64,000 bases of DNA from Rhodoferax sp. (GTDB lineage: Bacteria > Pseudomonadota > Gammaproteobacteria > Burkholderiales > Burkholderiaceae_C). The notes under the pieces are model-generated. The model saw only the letters and a program-made list of their open reading frames with translations. It had not been told where the DNA came from and made no database searches. The stretch spans positions 124,001 through 188,000 of the forward strand of contig JACKLK010000007.1 in the NCBI GenBank assembly GCA_024236015.1, written 5' to 3'. Positions 32,940 to 41,802 of the stretch are shown in pieces. Position 1 is the first letter of the stretch, and every line of letters begins with the position of its first letter. Made by a program: the position numbers and the translations under genes.

Positions 32940-35900
32940 ATGGTGCGCTCGATCGGAATGTCACGAGACCAGCCATTGCTGGTCTTCCTCGGAGCTGGGG
33001 CTTCCATGAGCTCAGGTATGCCTTCAGCGACTCAATGCATCTGGGAGTGGAAGCGCTCCATCTTCCTGACGAACAACCCGGGCCTCGAGCGCCAGTTCGA
33101 CGAGCTCTCGCTTCCATCTGTTCGACAGCGTATTCAGCGCTGGCTTGATGCACAGCGTCGATACCCTGCGAGTGGCTCAGATGACGAATACTCGGCATAC
33201 ATCGAGGCCTGCTATGCACGCGGAGACGACCGACGCAGGTATTTCCAGGAATGGGTCAAGCGGGCAAAGCCGGGGCTGGGTTATCAACTTCTGGCAGAAC
33301 TCGCCAGGCAGCGGCTGGTGACCTCAGTCTGGACAACCAACTTTGACGGTTTGGTAGCTCGGGCGGCAACGACCGCCAGCATCACCGCCATTGAGGTGGG
33401 GCAGGAGTCAAAGGAGCGCATTTCCCGACCCATGGCACTGGATGAACTCCAGTGTGTTTCCATGCACGGGGACTATCGCTACGACGCCCTAAAGAACACG
33501 CAACGGGAGTTGGGCGAGCAGGAGGCCGAGTTGCGAGCGGCACTCGTCCACCAACTACGAACTCGGCCTGTCCTGGTATGCGGCTATAGCGGTCGGGACG
33601 CCAGCGTTATGGCTGCATTTTTGGAGGCCTATCGCGACCCATCGCAACAGCGGCTGCCGCTGTATTGGACCCAGTTCGGTGATTCACCGGTGAAGGGTAG
33701 TGTCGAGACGCTATTGCAGATGCCCGACGGGGCCGAACCGCAGCGATTCGTTGTACCGAGCGCGACCTTTGATGACGTGATTCGCCGCATCGCGCTGCAT
33801 GTGGCGCCGACTAATGCCCGCGCTCAGGTGGACTCAGTGCTGGATCGGTTCAAGGAATCACCCACGACCCGGCGCGCGGCGTTCCAACTGCCCAACCTGC
33901 CCGTAACGGGATTGATCAAGAGCAACGCCTTTCCGATGCAGCCACCGGGCGAGCTACTCGAGTTCGATCTGGTGCAGTGGCCGGCGCGCGGCACGGTGTG
34001 GTCCGAACTCAGGACAATCGGAGAGGAACATGGTTTCGTTGCGGCTCCGTTCAGGGGCAAGGTGTACGCCATTGCGTCGCCACAGCAGATTCAGTCGGCA
34101 TTTGCGGGAAACATCACAGGCGAAGTAAAGCGTGTCCCGCTCAGTGATGAGGATCTTCGCTACGAAGACGGAACGGCCAACAGCCTCATGCGTCGGGCGA
34201 CGGTCATCGCTCTGGCCCACAAGGCAGGATTGAATTGCGATAACGAAGGCCTGATCTGGGACCCTCAGGACACCACTGAGCAACGCGTCGAAGCGCGGCA
34301 ATGGACGCTCTACAAGGCTGTCCTCTTGCAAGTCAAATCCGTCAGCGGCTCGCTGGTACTTGTGCTTAAGCCGACGCTGTTTGTCACCGACACCACCGGT
34401 AATGCGGCACCGCGGGCAATTGCCAACACGATTAAGGTCAAGATCCTTGGTTATCAGCACAACAACAAGTTCAACGAGGCACTGGAGTTCTGGCGCACTC
34501 GTCTGCTTCCGGACCGCGACAACGCGCTGAGGTTTCCCGACGTCGAAGAAGGCATCAAGTTTTCTGTCTCCGCACGCCCGATCTTCGCCAAGATCACCGA
34601 TGAGCGTGAGGCGTCGGTCGCGCTCAGCGAGCGGAACGAGCGCCTGGCATCGCAGGTCGGTCTGCAGATCCCCGAGCCCAGGTTGTCATTCCTGCCTAAG
34701 GCAGGACGGGGAGTTGCTTTCGACACACATCCAATTCGCGGACTGCTTCGTGACAGGCCCTTCGACGCGCTGCTCACCGAAGCGGGCATGGCACCCAGTA
34801 TCCGCGTTGGTTTGATTGCACCCGACAGGGATGGTCGTCGAGTCACACAGTATCTCGGCCGGTTGCAGGAGTCTATCGACCCCGGGAGGTGGGATGCCGA
34901 CTACCTGCTGCCGTTCCCGGGCTTCAGTACCGCATTCAAGTGCGGCCTGGAGATCACACAGCCTGGTGGCAAGGGATTCGTGGGACTCGATGAGCCAACG
35001 GAGAACACGCCTGCAAGCGCCCGCGAGCTTGGTGCAAGAATCGCCTCGGCATTGGCCTCGCTGAAAGCCGCCTCGAATCCAAGTGTGATCTTCGTATACA
35101 TCCCGGCGCGATGGAGCGCATTGCGCGGGTACGACATCGACGGTGAACAGTTTGACCTTCACGACTTCGTGAAGGCGTCTGCGATCCCACAGGGGATCTC
35201 AACGCAGTTTCTCGAGGAGGACACGCTGGTTCACCAGCAACAGTGCCGGGTGCGGTGGTGGCTGTCGCTGGCGACCTATGCGAAGGCGATGCGAAACCCA
35301 TGGGCGCTGGACGGTCTCGACAAGGATTCAGCCTACGTCGGCATTGGCTATAGCTTGCGCAACAAGCCGGGCGAGGACGGCAACATCGTTCTGGGATGCA
35401 GCCACCTGTACAGCCGGAACGGCTTGGGCCTGCAATTCCGGTTGAGTAAGATCGAGAACCCAATCATGCGACGGAAGAACCCCTTCATGAGCTTCGACGA
35501 CGCTCGCCGACTTGGCGAGGGGATTCGGGAATTGTTCTTCGAAGCAAACCTCCGGCTCCCGAGCCGAGTGGTGGTCCACAAGCAGACTCCGTTCCTGAAG
35601 GAGGAGCGGGAAGGCCTGCAGGCTGGTCTGGAGGGCGTCGATTGCGTCGAACTCTTGCAAATTCACATCGACGACACGCTCCGGTATCTGGCCTCCAGGG
35701 TGGGCCGGTCCGGCTCCCTTGAGATCGATGGCTATCCCATCCATCGCGGCACGACGGTGGTGGTCGATGACTCTACGGCGTTGCTGTGGGTGCACGGTGC
35801 CTCTACCGCCTTGAACCCGTCGCGCACTTACTACCAGGGGAAACGGCGCATTCCCGCGCCGCTGGTACTCACTCGCCACGCCGGAACGAGTGACCTCATG

Positions 35901-36065
35901 ATGCTGGCCGACGAGATCCTTGGGCTCTCGAAGATGAACTTCAACAGCTTCGACATGTACGGACAGCTGCCAGCTACTATCGAAACCTCGCGACGTGTTG
36001 CGCGTGTTGGTGCGCTCCTGGACAGATATGCAGATCGGTCCTACGACTACCGCTTGTTCATGTGA
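32940..36065 (+). CDS. Single-chain SIR2-prokaryotic Argonaute (short pAgo) defence protein
   Basis: A 1041-residue protein. Residues 1-290 are a SIR2-type NADase: LVFLGAGASMSSGMP (NAD loop, 18-22), WTTNFDGL (Asn134, Asp136), SMHGDYRY (His176) and LVCGYSGRDASV. Residues about 300-590 take the place of the APAZ region of short-pAgo partners. Residues about 600-1041 are MID-PIWI: PSVIFVYIPARWS, AYVGIGYSLR and RVVVHKQTPFLKEEREGL. The first catalytic Asp of PIWI is replaced (GIG where GID is expected), so target cleavage is unlikely. Known SIR2-pAgo systems bind guide RNA, sense invading plasmid or phage DNA and deplete NAD+. A TTG at 32913 with a strong GGGGGG ribosome site is an alternative start. 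Codon use is unlike the host. Confidence 0.9.
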   Translation: MVRSIGMSRDQPLLVFLGAGASMSSGMPSATQCIWEWKRSIFLTNNPGLERQFDELSLPSVRQRIQRWLDAQRRYPASGSDDEYSAYIEACYARGDDRRRYFQEWVKRAKPGLGYQLLAELARQRLVTSVWTTNFDGLVARAATTASITAIEVGQESKERISRPMALDELQCVSMHGDYRYDALKNTQRELGEQEAELRAALVHQLRTRPVLVCGYSGRDASVMAAFLEAYRDPSQQRLPLYWTQFGDSPVKGSVETLLQMPDGAEPQRFVVPSATFDDVIRRIALHVAPTNARAQVDSVLDRFKESPTTRRAAFQLPNLPVTGLIKSNAFPMQPPGELLEFDLVQWPARGTVWSELRTIGEEHGFVAAPFRGKVYAIASPQQIQSAFAGNITGEVKRVPLSDEDLRYEDGTANSLMRRATVIALAHKAGLNCDNEGLIWDPQDTTEQRVEARQWTLYKAVLLQVKSVSGSLVLVLKPTLFVTDTTGNAAPRAIANTIKVKILGYQHNNKFNEALEFWRTRLLPDRDNALRFPDVEEGIKFSVSARPIFAKITDEREASVALSERNERLASQVGLQIPEPRLSFLPKAGRGVAFDTHPIRGLLRDRPFDALLTEAGMAPSIRVGLIAPDRDGRRVTQYLGRLQESIDPGRWDADYLLPFPGFSTAFKCGLEITQPGGKGFVGLDEPTENTPASARELGARIASALASLKAASNPSVIFVYIPARWSALRGYDIDGEQFDLHDFVKASAIPQGISTQFLEEDTLVHQQQCRVRWWLSLATYAKAMRNPWALDGLDKDSAYVGIGYSLRNKPGEDGNIVLGCSHLYSRNGLGLQFRLSKIENPIMRRKNPFMSFDDARRLGEGIRELFFEANLRLPSRVVVHKQTPFLKEEREGLQAGLEGVDCVELLQIHIDDTLRYLASRVGRSGSLEIDGYPIHRGTTVVVDDSTALLWVHGASTALNPSRTYYQGKRRIPAPLVLTRHAGTSDLMMLADEILGLSKMNFNSFDMYGQLPATIETSRRVARVGALLDRYADRSYDYRLFM

Positions 36066-36568
36066 ATCGACTGCTTCGATGGATATGGCGATGTGAGGCC
36101 AACGGCCGATCTAACCGATGCGCGTGATGGCTGCAGGGGCTCTACGCCGCGAGTTCATGGGCTTGCTTGCGACGCGCATGCGACGCGCTTGCGACGCGCG
36201 AGGGTGGTCACAATAGACTGCGATCTTCTGTTCTTTGAGCGTTCGGCTTCGGGCAAGCTGTTCTGCAAGAGTGACAAACCGCTGTGAGTTCGACACCGCT
36301 TGGCCAGGCGACAAATCGCGTCGGTCAGCAGCCAGCCTTGAAGCTACATCGGTAACTGGAAGACAGATGAGCAGTGATCGCGGTCGTCCAACTGAGATCA
36401 TGGATGTTCAGAGTGAGGCGCATTCCCGGCCCTCAAAGCTCCACGCGAGGTGCATGCCGCAAGTGCGGCGGAGCGCCATCGTTGCGGAGGTTGCGGCCGT
36501 AAAGCCGTCTCTCGTTGGAAAAGCCGCTGCCCTGATATCCAAGATCTGCGGGGGACCGGAAGGTGGCG
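36066..36568. other. Intergenic region between the two convergent defence genes
   Basis: About 500 bp between the stops of the SIR2-Argonaute and retron RT genes. It contains three 11-bp tandem repeats (36167-36199). Open frames of 96 and 137 codons exist but have no recognisable domains or good ribosome sites. No terminator with a T-tract was seen. Confidence 0.5.
36167..36199. repeat. Three 11-bp tandem repeats
   Basis: TTGCGACGCGC, ATGCGACGCGC and TTGCGACGCGC follow one another directly, differing only in the first base. Confidence 0.8.
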
Positions 36569-38317
36569 CTACGGCGTCGACGAATGACGCTTCGCGTAGT
36601 CAATCAGGACCGCAACCACGCGGTCCAAGATGTGTGAGAAGCCCGTGAAGTTGATCGTTGCAGCCTTTTTCTCGACAATCTCGCGCGCGAACGCCGCTTT
36701 CCCGAAATGCTTCGTGTCGTCGAACTTCGCAGCTCGCGAGAAGGTCTTCAAGCCGAGCTTCTCGTTCAGCGTCTTCGCATCAAAGAAGTCTTCGATCGCA
36801 GTTTTAGCACCACCGGCACCCAAGGGCGTTGGCACCACATACATGTTTCCAACGACGTGTATGAACTGCTCGGCACCAGTCGGACGCGGTTTCCTGGTAA
36901 TACCGCAGATGGCGCCATAGATGTCCTTCGCGCCTGAGTCATTGTCGACGAGAACAATGACGGGGTGCTTTGGGGCTGGTGCCTTGATTCTTTGGGTGAA
37001 GTCCGCGTAGTAGTGCTTCATCAGATGGCAAAGGCCACCCACCCCACCGGTGAGCTGAGTGATCTCACTGGTTCGGCGCTGCCCGTACTTGAACAGATGG
37101 ACACTAAGCTTAGGCGGTGATCCGGCAGCGAGCGTCGGGTACAACGGTGCCAGTCGCTTGATCGCATGCCGAAGGTAGATGTTGTCGGTCGGACCTTCAC
37201 AAACTATGACCGGCGACGCGATGGCGTGAAACGCGTCGAAGTACAAGAACCGGCGAAACAGCTCGGTCCGCCCGGAAGTGTCGTGCAGCTCGAGGCCGTT
37301 TTCCTCGCGGAGTTTTTGATTGAAAAGATCGACCTGATCAATGTAAGAGAGCATCCCGATGAGCTGCTTGTTCTTGCCGGGCTGCCTAAAGATGACTTCC
37401 ACACCAGCGGCGTCTATCTTCTTGTAGACCCTCTCGAATGCCCCTTTCTTCAGCGCGTGATCCACCATCGCACGAACGGTGTAGCGATAGGTCGCGGGCA
37501 CATTGACCTTCCGGTTTACGACTAGGCCCGTCACGTCTTGCCGTGAGTCCCGGTACTGCATCCGAGTCTTTTTTTCGTTGAAGCTGAAGCCGGCTTTGGT
37601 GACGAGGCGCATGAGCCCCTGGCCTGGCAACCAATGGTCCTTGTCGTCTTCATCCTGCTTCGCTACGCGTGACGAGAACTTCGCCTTGTTCGAGCTAAAC
37701 GTCAAGTCGTCGGCGTAACGCGTATAGCTACAGCCTGTGCCCAATGCCAAGCGGACCAGCGTCATGTCCAACATGTGGCAGATCAGGTTCGAGATGACTG
37801 GAGAGCAAGGGCTGCCCTGGGGCAGCTTGTTGTCATGGCAAGCAATCTGAGCAATAACGGTTGCGACTTTGTCCTGAAGCGCGAAATTCTTGTCCTTCAG
37901 AAAAAAGCCGCGAACTCGACCGAAGTTTATCGTCCCAAAGAAGTCGTGTAGGTCCACATTGAAGACATATCGGCGAGTCACATGCTCGCGCGCGTTGGTC
38001 ATGATCGTGTGCTTGCGCTTGAATCCGTGTGCGACGCCGTATCGCTTTCCGTCCTCAATGTGCCCACGCGCGGCATTGATCTCATTAATACAGTTCTGTA
38101 GCAGGTTTGCGAGCCGATGTTGAACGAGCTTCAGATCCCTGTCCGGTGCCCAAATTTCTCTCGTGCCACCATGTCGCTTTGGGATGTCGAACTTCGTGTA
38201 CAGGACAGCCTTCGACTTCTTGTACAGCAGGAAGGACAGCATGCCCGGCTTGATTTCGAGGAGCCGGGCTACGTCAGAGAGGGAAGTTGCCGCCTTCAGC
38301 TGTTTGAGTTGGGTCAT
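36569..38317 (-). CDS. Retron reverse transcriptase fused to a TOPRIM domain (Ec67/Eco2 type)
   Basis: A 582-residue protein. The N-terminal RT (1-360) has FNVDLHDFFGTINFGRVRG (motif A, Asp122), LPQGSPCSPVISNL (motif B), YTRYADDLTFSS (YADD 201-204) and the retron-specific DVTGLVVNRKVNV (VTG 262-264). The C-terminal part (365-570) is TOPRIM-like: SPVIVCEGPTDNIYLRHAI (Glu374) and VIVLVDNDSGAKD (Asp458, Asp460), then NMYVVPTPLG and AIEDFF. From memory, the whole layout and many residues follow E. coli retron Ec67, whose opening LRAATS is LKAATS here. It makes msDNA from the RNA at 38339-38479, and the TOPRIM part is the presumed nuclease effector against phage. The ATG at 38317 lies 21 nt after the RNA's a2 arm. 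Confidence 0.96.
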   Translation of the reverse strand: MTQLKQLKAATSLSDVARLLEIKPGMLSFLLYKKSKAVLYTKFDIPKRHGGTREIWAPDRDLKLVQHRLANLLQNCINEINAARGHIEDGKRYGVAHGFKRKHTIMTNAREHVTRRYVFNVDLHDFFGTINFGRVRGFFLKDKNFALQDKVATVIAQIACHDNKLPQGSPCSPVISNLICHMLDMTLVRLALGTGCSYTRYADDLTFSSNKAKFSSRVAKQDEDDKDHWLPGQGLMRLVTKAGFSFNEKKTRMQYRDSRQDVTGLVVNRKVNVPATYRYTVRAMVDHALKKGAFERVYKKIDAAGVEVIFRQPGKNKQLIGMLSYIDQVDLFNQKLREENGLELHDTSGRTELFRRFLYFDAFHAIASPVIVCEGPTDNIYLRHAIKRLAPLYPTLAAGSPPKLSVHLFKYGQRRTSEITQLTGGVGGLCHLMKHYYADFTQRIKAPAPKHPVIVLVDNDSGAKDIYGAICGITRKPRPTGAEQFIHVVGNMYVVPTPLGAGGAKTAIEDFFDAKTLNEKLGLKTFSRAAKFDDTKHFGKAAFAREIVEKKAATINFTGFSHILDRVVAVLIDYAKRHSSTP

Positions 38318-38338
38318 TCTCGAAGGTAGCGGAAGAAA

Positions 38339-38479
38339 GTGGACCCGCGGACACTCTTATGCGACCGCATAGTTGCTCAGCTAGACGAAGGGCAACATCG
38401 AGGGACGCCGAGGAGCATATCCCCGGACATTTGTCTCACATGCCATGAAACATGGCAAAAAATCTGTCTGCGAGTCCAC
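38339..38479 (-). ncRNA. Retron msr-msd RNA (Ec67-like)
   Basis: Transcribed with the RT. The a1 arm (38465-38479) reads GTGGACTCGC-A-GACA and the a2 arm (38339-38353) TGTC-C-GCGGGTCCAC; as RNA they pair over 14 positions with one G-U and one mismatch. The base directly after a1, G at 38464 in CAGATTT, matches the branching-G context of Ec67 (GGCAGATTT, recalled), where the G also follows the a1 stem. A msr hairpin TGCCATG-TTT-CATGGCA (38441-38457) has the UUU loop usual for retrons. A second stem CGGGGA...TCCTCG (38409-38425) and dyads at 38372-38396 and 38358-38371 lie in the presumed msd. Exact msd ends cannot be fixed by eye. Confidence 0.85.
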
Positions 38480-38811
38480 ATTGATCTTAGCAGGACCGGC
38501 CAGGCCCCCAGTGCCTAGGCAAAGAGTAAGTCCATGCTGTAATCGTGAAGGTCGGAGCCAAGTTTGGCAGGGTTGCCCGCAGACGTGGCTACCGCATGGC
38601 CCCTGGCGACGTAAGCAGCCTGACCATGTTCCGTGACTGTCCAATTGCGCCAGCAGCCGCAACAGACTCAGGGCCGACTTAAGGGCTGCAATCAGTCTGA
38701 AGCGGCCACTCGACCGGCGCCGACCCAGAACAACATAGGCCGGGACCGGCTTCCTTCAATCCATACATCAAACTGCCACTTGCAGCCAGAGCGGCAGGCC
38801 AAGCTCCACCC
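38480..38811. other. Right border of the defence island, retron promoter region
   Basis: Holds the presumed promoter of the retron transcript (reading leftward from about 38500-38600) and the junction with the GC-rich iron transporter genes. No gene, att site or mobile-element remnant was recognised. Confidence 0.5.
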
Positions 38812-40431
38812 TCACCGCCCCGCCGCCCGCAACGTCCGACTAAGCATCACCACCGGAATCAAGCCCACCAGCACCAGCGCCAGCGACGGCAGCGCCGCTT
38901 CGCCCAGGCGTTCGTCGCGCGCCAGCTGATAGGCCACCACCGCCAGCGTGTCGGAGTCGAACGGGCGCAGCACCAGCGTGGCGGGCAGCTCTTTCATCAC
39001 GTCGACGAACACCAGCAGCGCCGCCGCGGCGGTCGAGCGCCGCAGCAGTGGCCAGTGCACGCGGCGCATCAGTTCCAGGCCGGCTGCGCCCAGGGTGCGG
39101 GCGGAGTCGTCGAAGCTCGGCGGGATGCGGGTGTAGCCGCTTTGTACCGACTGCAACGCCACCGCGCAGAACCGCACCAGGTAGGCCCAGACCAGGCCGA
39201 ACGAGGTGGCGGTGACCAAGGTGGCCACGCCCAGGCCGGGTGCGGCGGCCTGCAGCCAGCCCACCGGCAGCAACACGCCGACGACGATCACCGCGCCGGG
39301 CACGGCGTAACCGAGGCCGACCAGTTGCACCACGGCGCGGGTCACCGCGTCCTTCGAGCGCCGCAACGCGAACGCCAGCGACACGGCAATACCCACCGCC
39401 AGCACCGCCGTGACCAGGCCCAGCCGCAGGCTGTTGCCCGCCCACTCGGCGAACCGGTCCCAGGCCAGCAGGTCCCAGTCGGCCATCAGCGGGCGGAACA
39501 TGAACAGCACCGGCAGCAGGAAGCCCGCCAGCACCGGCACGCCGCACACCAGCCAGGCCAGCGCCAGCGCGCCGCCGCGTAGCCGCACCGGCTGCGCATC
39601 GGAAGCGCCGGCGCGCGCGCCGCGGCTGCTGTCGAAACGCGCGCGGCGCCGGGCGCGTTGTTCCAGGTGCAGCAGCAAAACGACCAGCACCAGCAACATG
39701 GTGGCCAGCTGCGCCGCGGCGAGCCGGTTGTCCATGGCCAGCCAGGCCTTGTAGATGCCGGCGGTGAAGGTCTGGATGCCGAAATAACTGACCACGCCGA
39801 AGTCGGCCAGCGTCTCCATCAGCGCCAGTGCCACACCGGCGGCCACCGCCGGCCGGGCCAGCGGCAAGGCCACCTCGCGGATGCGCCGCGACAAGGGTGC
39901 GCCGAGCAGCCGCGCGGCCTCCATCAGGTGGGCGGCGCGTTCGCTCAGCGCACTGCGCGCGAGCAGGTAGACATACGGGTACAACGCGAACGTGAACACC
40001 CAGGCCGCCCCACCCAGGCTGCGCACCTCCGGCAACATGCGCCCTTCCAGGCCGGTCCAGGCGCGCAGGCTGGTCTGCAGCGGGCCGCCGAACTGCAGGA
40101 AGTCGGTATACGCATACGCCACCACGTAGGCCGGCATCGCCAGCGGCAGCAGCAGCGCCCACTCCAGCGTGCGCCGGCCGGCAAAGTCGAACAGGGTCAC
40201 GGCCGCGGCCGTGGCCGAACCCACGACGATGACGCCGACGCCGACCAGCACGCACAGCGCCACCGTGGTCCACAGGTAGTCGGGCAGCACGGTGCGCGAC
40301 ATCTCGGCCAGGATCTGCGCATTGGTCGCGTCCCACTGCAGCCAGGACGCGAGCACGGCCAGCACCGGCAGGCACAGCAATACGGCAAGCAGAACGAAAG
40401 CGGATGGGACGAGGAGCCGACGCAGCGGCAT
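38812..40431 (-). CDS. fbpB: Iron(III) ABC transporter permease, FbpB-like fused permease
   Basis: A 539-residue inner-membrane protein with about twelve hydrophobic segments, made of two fused permease halves as in FbpB/SfuB. EAA-loop motifs are seen in HLMEAARLLGAPLSRRIREVALPLARPAVAAG (first half) and DDSARTLGAAGLELMRRVHWPLLRRS (second half), the docking sites for the ATPase. It imports ferric iron (or a similar ion) delivered by a periplasmic protein, which is not encoded here. Divergent from the ATPase gene around a candidate Fur box. Confidence 0.9.
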   Translation of the reverse strand: MPLRRLLVPSAFVLLAVLLCLPVLAVLASWLQWDATNAQILAEMSRTVLPDYLWTTVALCVLVGVGVIVVGSATAAAVTLFDFAGRRTLEWALLLPLAMPAYVVAYAYTDFLQFGGPLQTSLRAWTGLEGRMLPEVRSLGGAAWVFTFALYPYVYLLARSALSERAAHLMEAARLLGAPLSRRIREVALPLARPAVAAGVALALMETLADFGVVSYFGIQTFTAGIYKAWLAMDNRLAAAQLATMLLVLVVLLLHLEQRARRRARFDSSRGARAGASDAQPVRLRGGALALAWLVCGVPVLAGFLLPVLFMFRPLMADWDLLAWDRFAEWAGNSLRLGLVTAVLAVGIAVSLAFALRRSKDAVTRAVVQLVGLGYAVPGAVIVVGVLLPVGWLQAAAPGLGVATLVTATSFGLVWAYLVRFCAVALQSVQSGYTRIPPSFDDSARTLGAAGLELMRRVHWPLLRRSTAAAALLVFVDVMKELPATLVLRPFDSDTLAVVAYQLARDERLGEAALPSLALVLVGLIPVVMLSRTLRAAGR

Positions 40432-40456
40432 GAGGGGAACCGATCAGGAGCAGGTT

Positions 40457-40476
40457 AAATGAGAATTGTATTCATC
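40457..40476. promoter_or_regulatory. Candidate Fur box
   Basis: AAATGAGAATTGTATTCATC resembles the Fur consensus (GATAATGATAATCATTATC), with a GAAT-TGT-ATTC core dyad and flanking TGA/TCA. It is the only AT-rich stretch in the 57-bp gap between the divergent iron permease and ATPase genes, so one site could repress both when iron is plentiful. Confidence 0.65.
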
Positions 40477-40488
40477 TAGAATCGATGC

Positions 40489-41691
40489 ATGTTTCTCGAA
40501 GTCGCCCAGTTGCAGGTGCGGTACGCGGGCGCAGCCAAGCCGGCTGTGCACGACGTCTCGTTCGGCCTGCAGGCCGGCGAGATCGGCGTGCTGATCGGCC
40601 CCTCGGGCTGCGGCAAGACGACCCTGCTGCGCGCCGTGGCCGGGCTCGAATCCGCCGATGCCGGCACGATCCGGCTCGGCGACGTACAGGTCAGCGGCCC
40701 GCGGCAGCATGTGCCGGCGGAGGCCCGGCGCATCGGCATGGTGTTCCAGGACTACGCGTTGTTCCCGCACCTGGACGTGGGCCGCAACGTGGCCTTCGGC
40801 ATCCACCAGCTGCCGCGCGCCCAGCGCCAGGCGCGCGTGGCCGAGGTGCTGGAACTCGTCGGCCTGGCCGGCTACGAGAGCCGATTCGCGCACGAACTCT
40901 CGGGCGGCCAGCAGCAACGCGTGGCCCTGGCCCGCGCGCTGGCGCCGGCGCCGCAGCTGCTGCTGCTCGACGAACCGTTCTCCAACCTCGACGTCGACCT
41001 GCGCGAGCGGCTGGCGATCGAGGTGCGCGCCATCCTCAAGGCGGCCAACGCGACCGCGCTGTTCGTCACGCATGACCAGCTCGAGGCCTTCGCCGTCGGC
41101 GACCGCATCGGCGTGATGCAGGACGGCGCGCTGCACCAGTGGGACGACGCCTACACGCTGTACCACCGGCCGGCCACGCGTTTCGTCGCCGACTTCATCG
41201 GCCACGGCGTGTTCACGCCGGCGACCATCCGCGAGGTGGACGGCCAGGTCGTCGTGCACACCGCGCTCGGCGACCTGACCGACATCGCCGAATGCCCGCT
41301 GCCCTGCGCCTTCGAGGCCGGGCAATGCGACGTGTTGCTGCGCGCCGACGACATCGTGCACGACGACGCCGCGCCGGTGAAGGCGCAGATCGTGCGCAAG
41401 GCCTTCCGCGGCTCGGAGTTCCTCTACACCTTGCGCCTGCGCAGCGGCGAGACCGTGCTGGCGCATGTGCCCAGCCACCACGACCACCGGGTCGGCGAAT
41501 GGATCGGCATCCGCGCCGAGGTCGACCACGTGGTCACGTTCGACCGCGCCTGCCCCGTCGACCAGCGTGCGATGTGCCAGCTGCCGTGCCAGGCCCGCGA
41601 GGGTGGCGACTGCGAGCGCATCGTGCCCGACGCCGTCGTCAGCCCGCCGGTGTCGTTGACCGCGTCGCGCCACACCCCGCTGCAATCCTGA
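40489..41691 (+). CDS. fbpC: Iron(III) ABC transporter ATP-binding protein, FbpC-like
   Basis: A 400-residue ABC ATPase. Walker A is IGPSGCGKTTLLRA (about 36-49), the signature is ELSGGQQQRVALARAL, Walker B is LLLLDEPFSNLD, with the H-loop in FVTHDQLEAFAV. The C-terminal part (240-370) is a TOBE-like regulatory domain as in FbpC/PotA-type proteins, with a Cys-rich tail (DRACPVDQRAMCQLPCQAR) not common in the family. It pairs with the permease encoded divergently. The ATG at 40489 lies 12 nt after the Fur box. Confidence 0.92.
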   Translation: MFLEVAQLQVRYAGAAKPAVHDVSFGLQAGEIGVLIGPSGCGKTTLLRAVAGLESADAGTIRLGDVQVSGPRQHVPAEARRIGMVFQDYALFPHLDVGRNVAFGIHQLPRAQRQARVAEVLELVGLAGYESRFAHELSGGQQQRVALARALAPAPQLLLLDEPFSNLDVDLRERLAIEVRAILKAANATALFVTHDQLEAFAVGDRIGVMQDGALHQWDDAYTLYHRPATRFVADFIGHGVFTPATIREVDGQVVVHTALGDLTDIAECPLPCAFEAGQCDVLLRADDIVHDDAAPVKAQIVRKAFRGSEFLYTLRLRSGETVLAHVPSHHDHRVGEWIGIRAEVDHVVTFDRACPVDQRAMCQLPCQAREGGDCERIVPDAVVSPPVSLTASRHTPLQS

Positions 41692-41802
41692 GGCGGCGGC
41701 GCGCCGTGTGCGCGCGGTGGAGTCCGCAAACCGGACATCCGGCACAGCGCGGGTGCCAGCGCAGCATTTGCCGCGCAGATTCCGGGTCTGACCCACGAGG
41801 CC

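Noticed and set aside
36111..36648. Open frames of 96 (minus) and 137 codons (plus) between the defence genes
   Set aside because: No ribosome site, no domain and no codon-position bias that would support coding; one of them runs into the end of the RT gene on the opposite strand.
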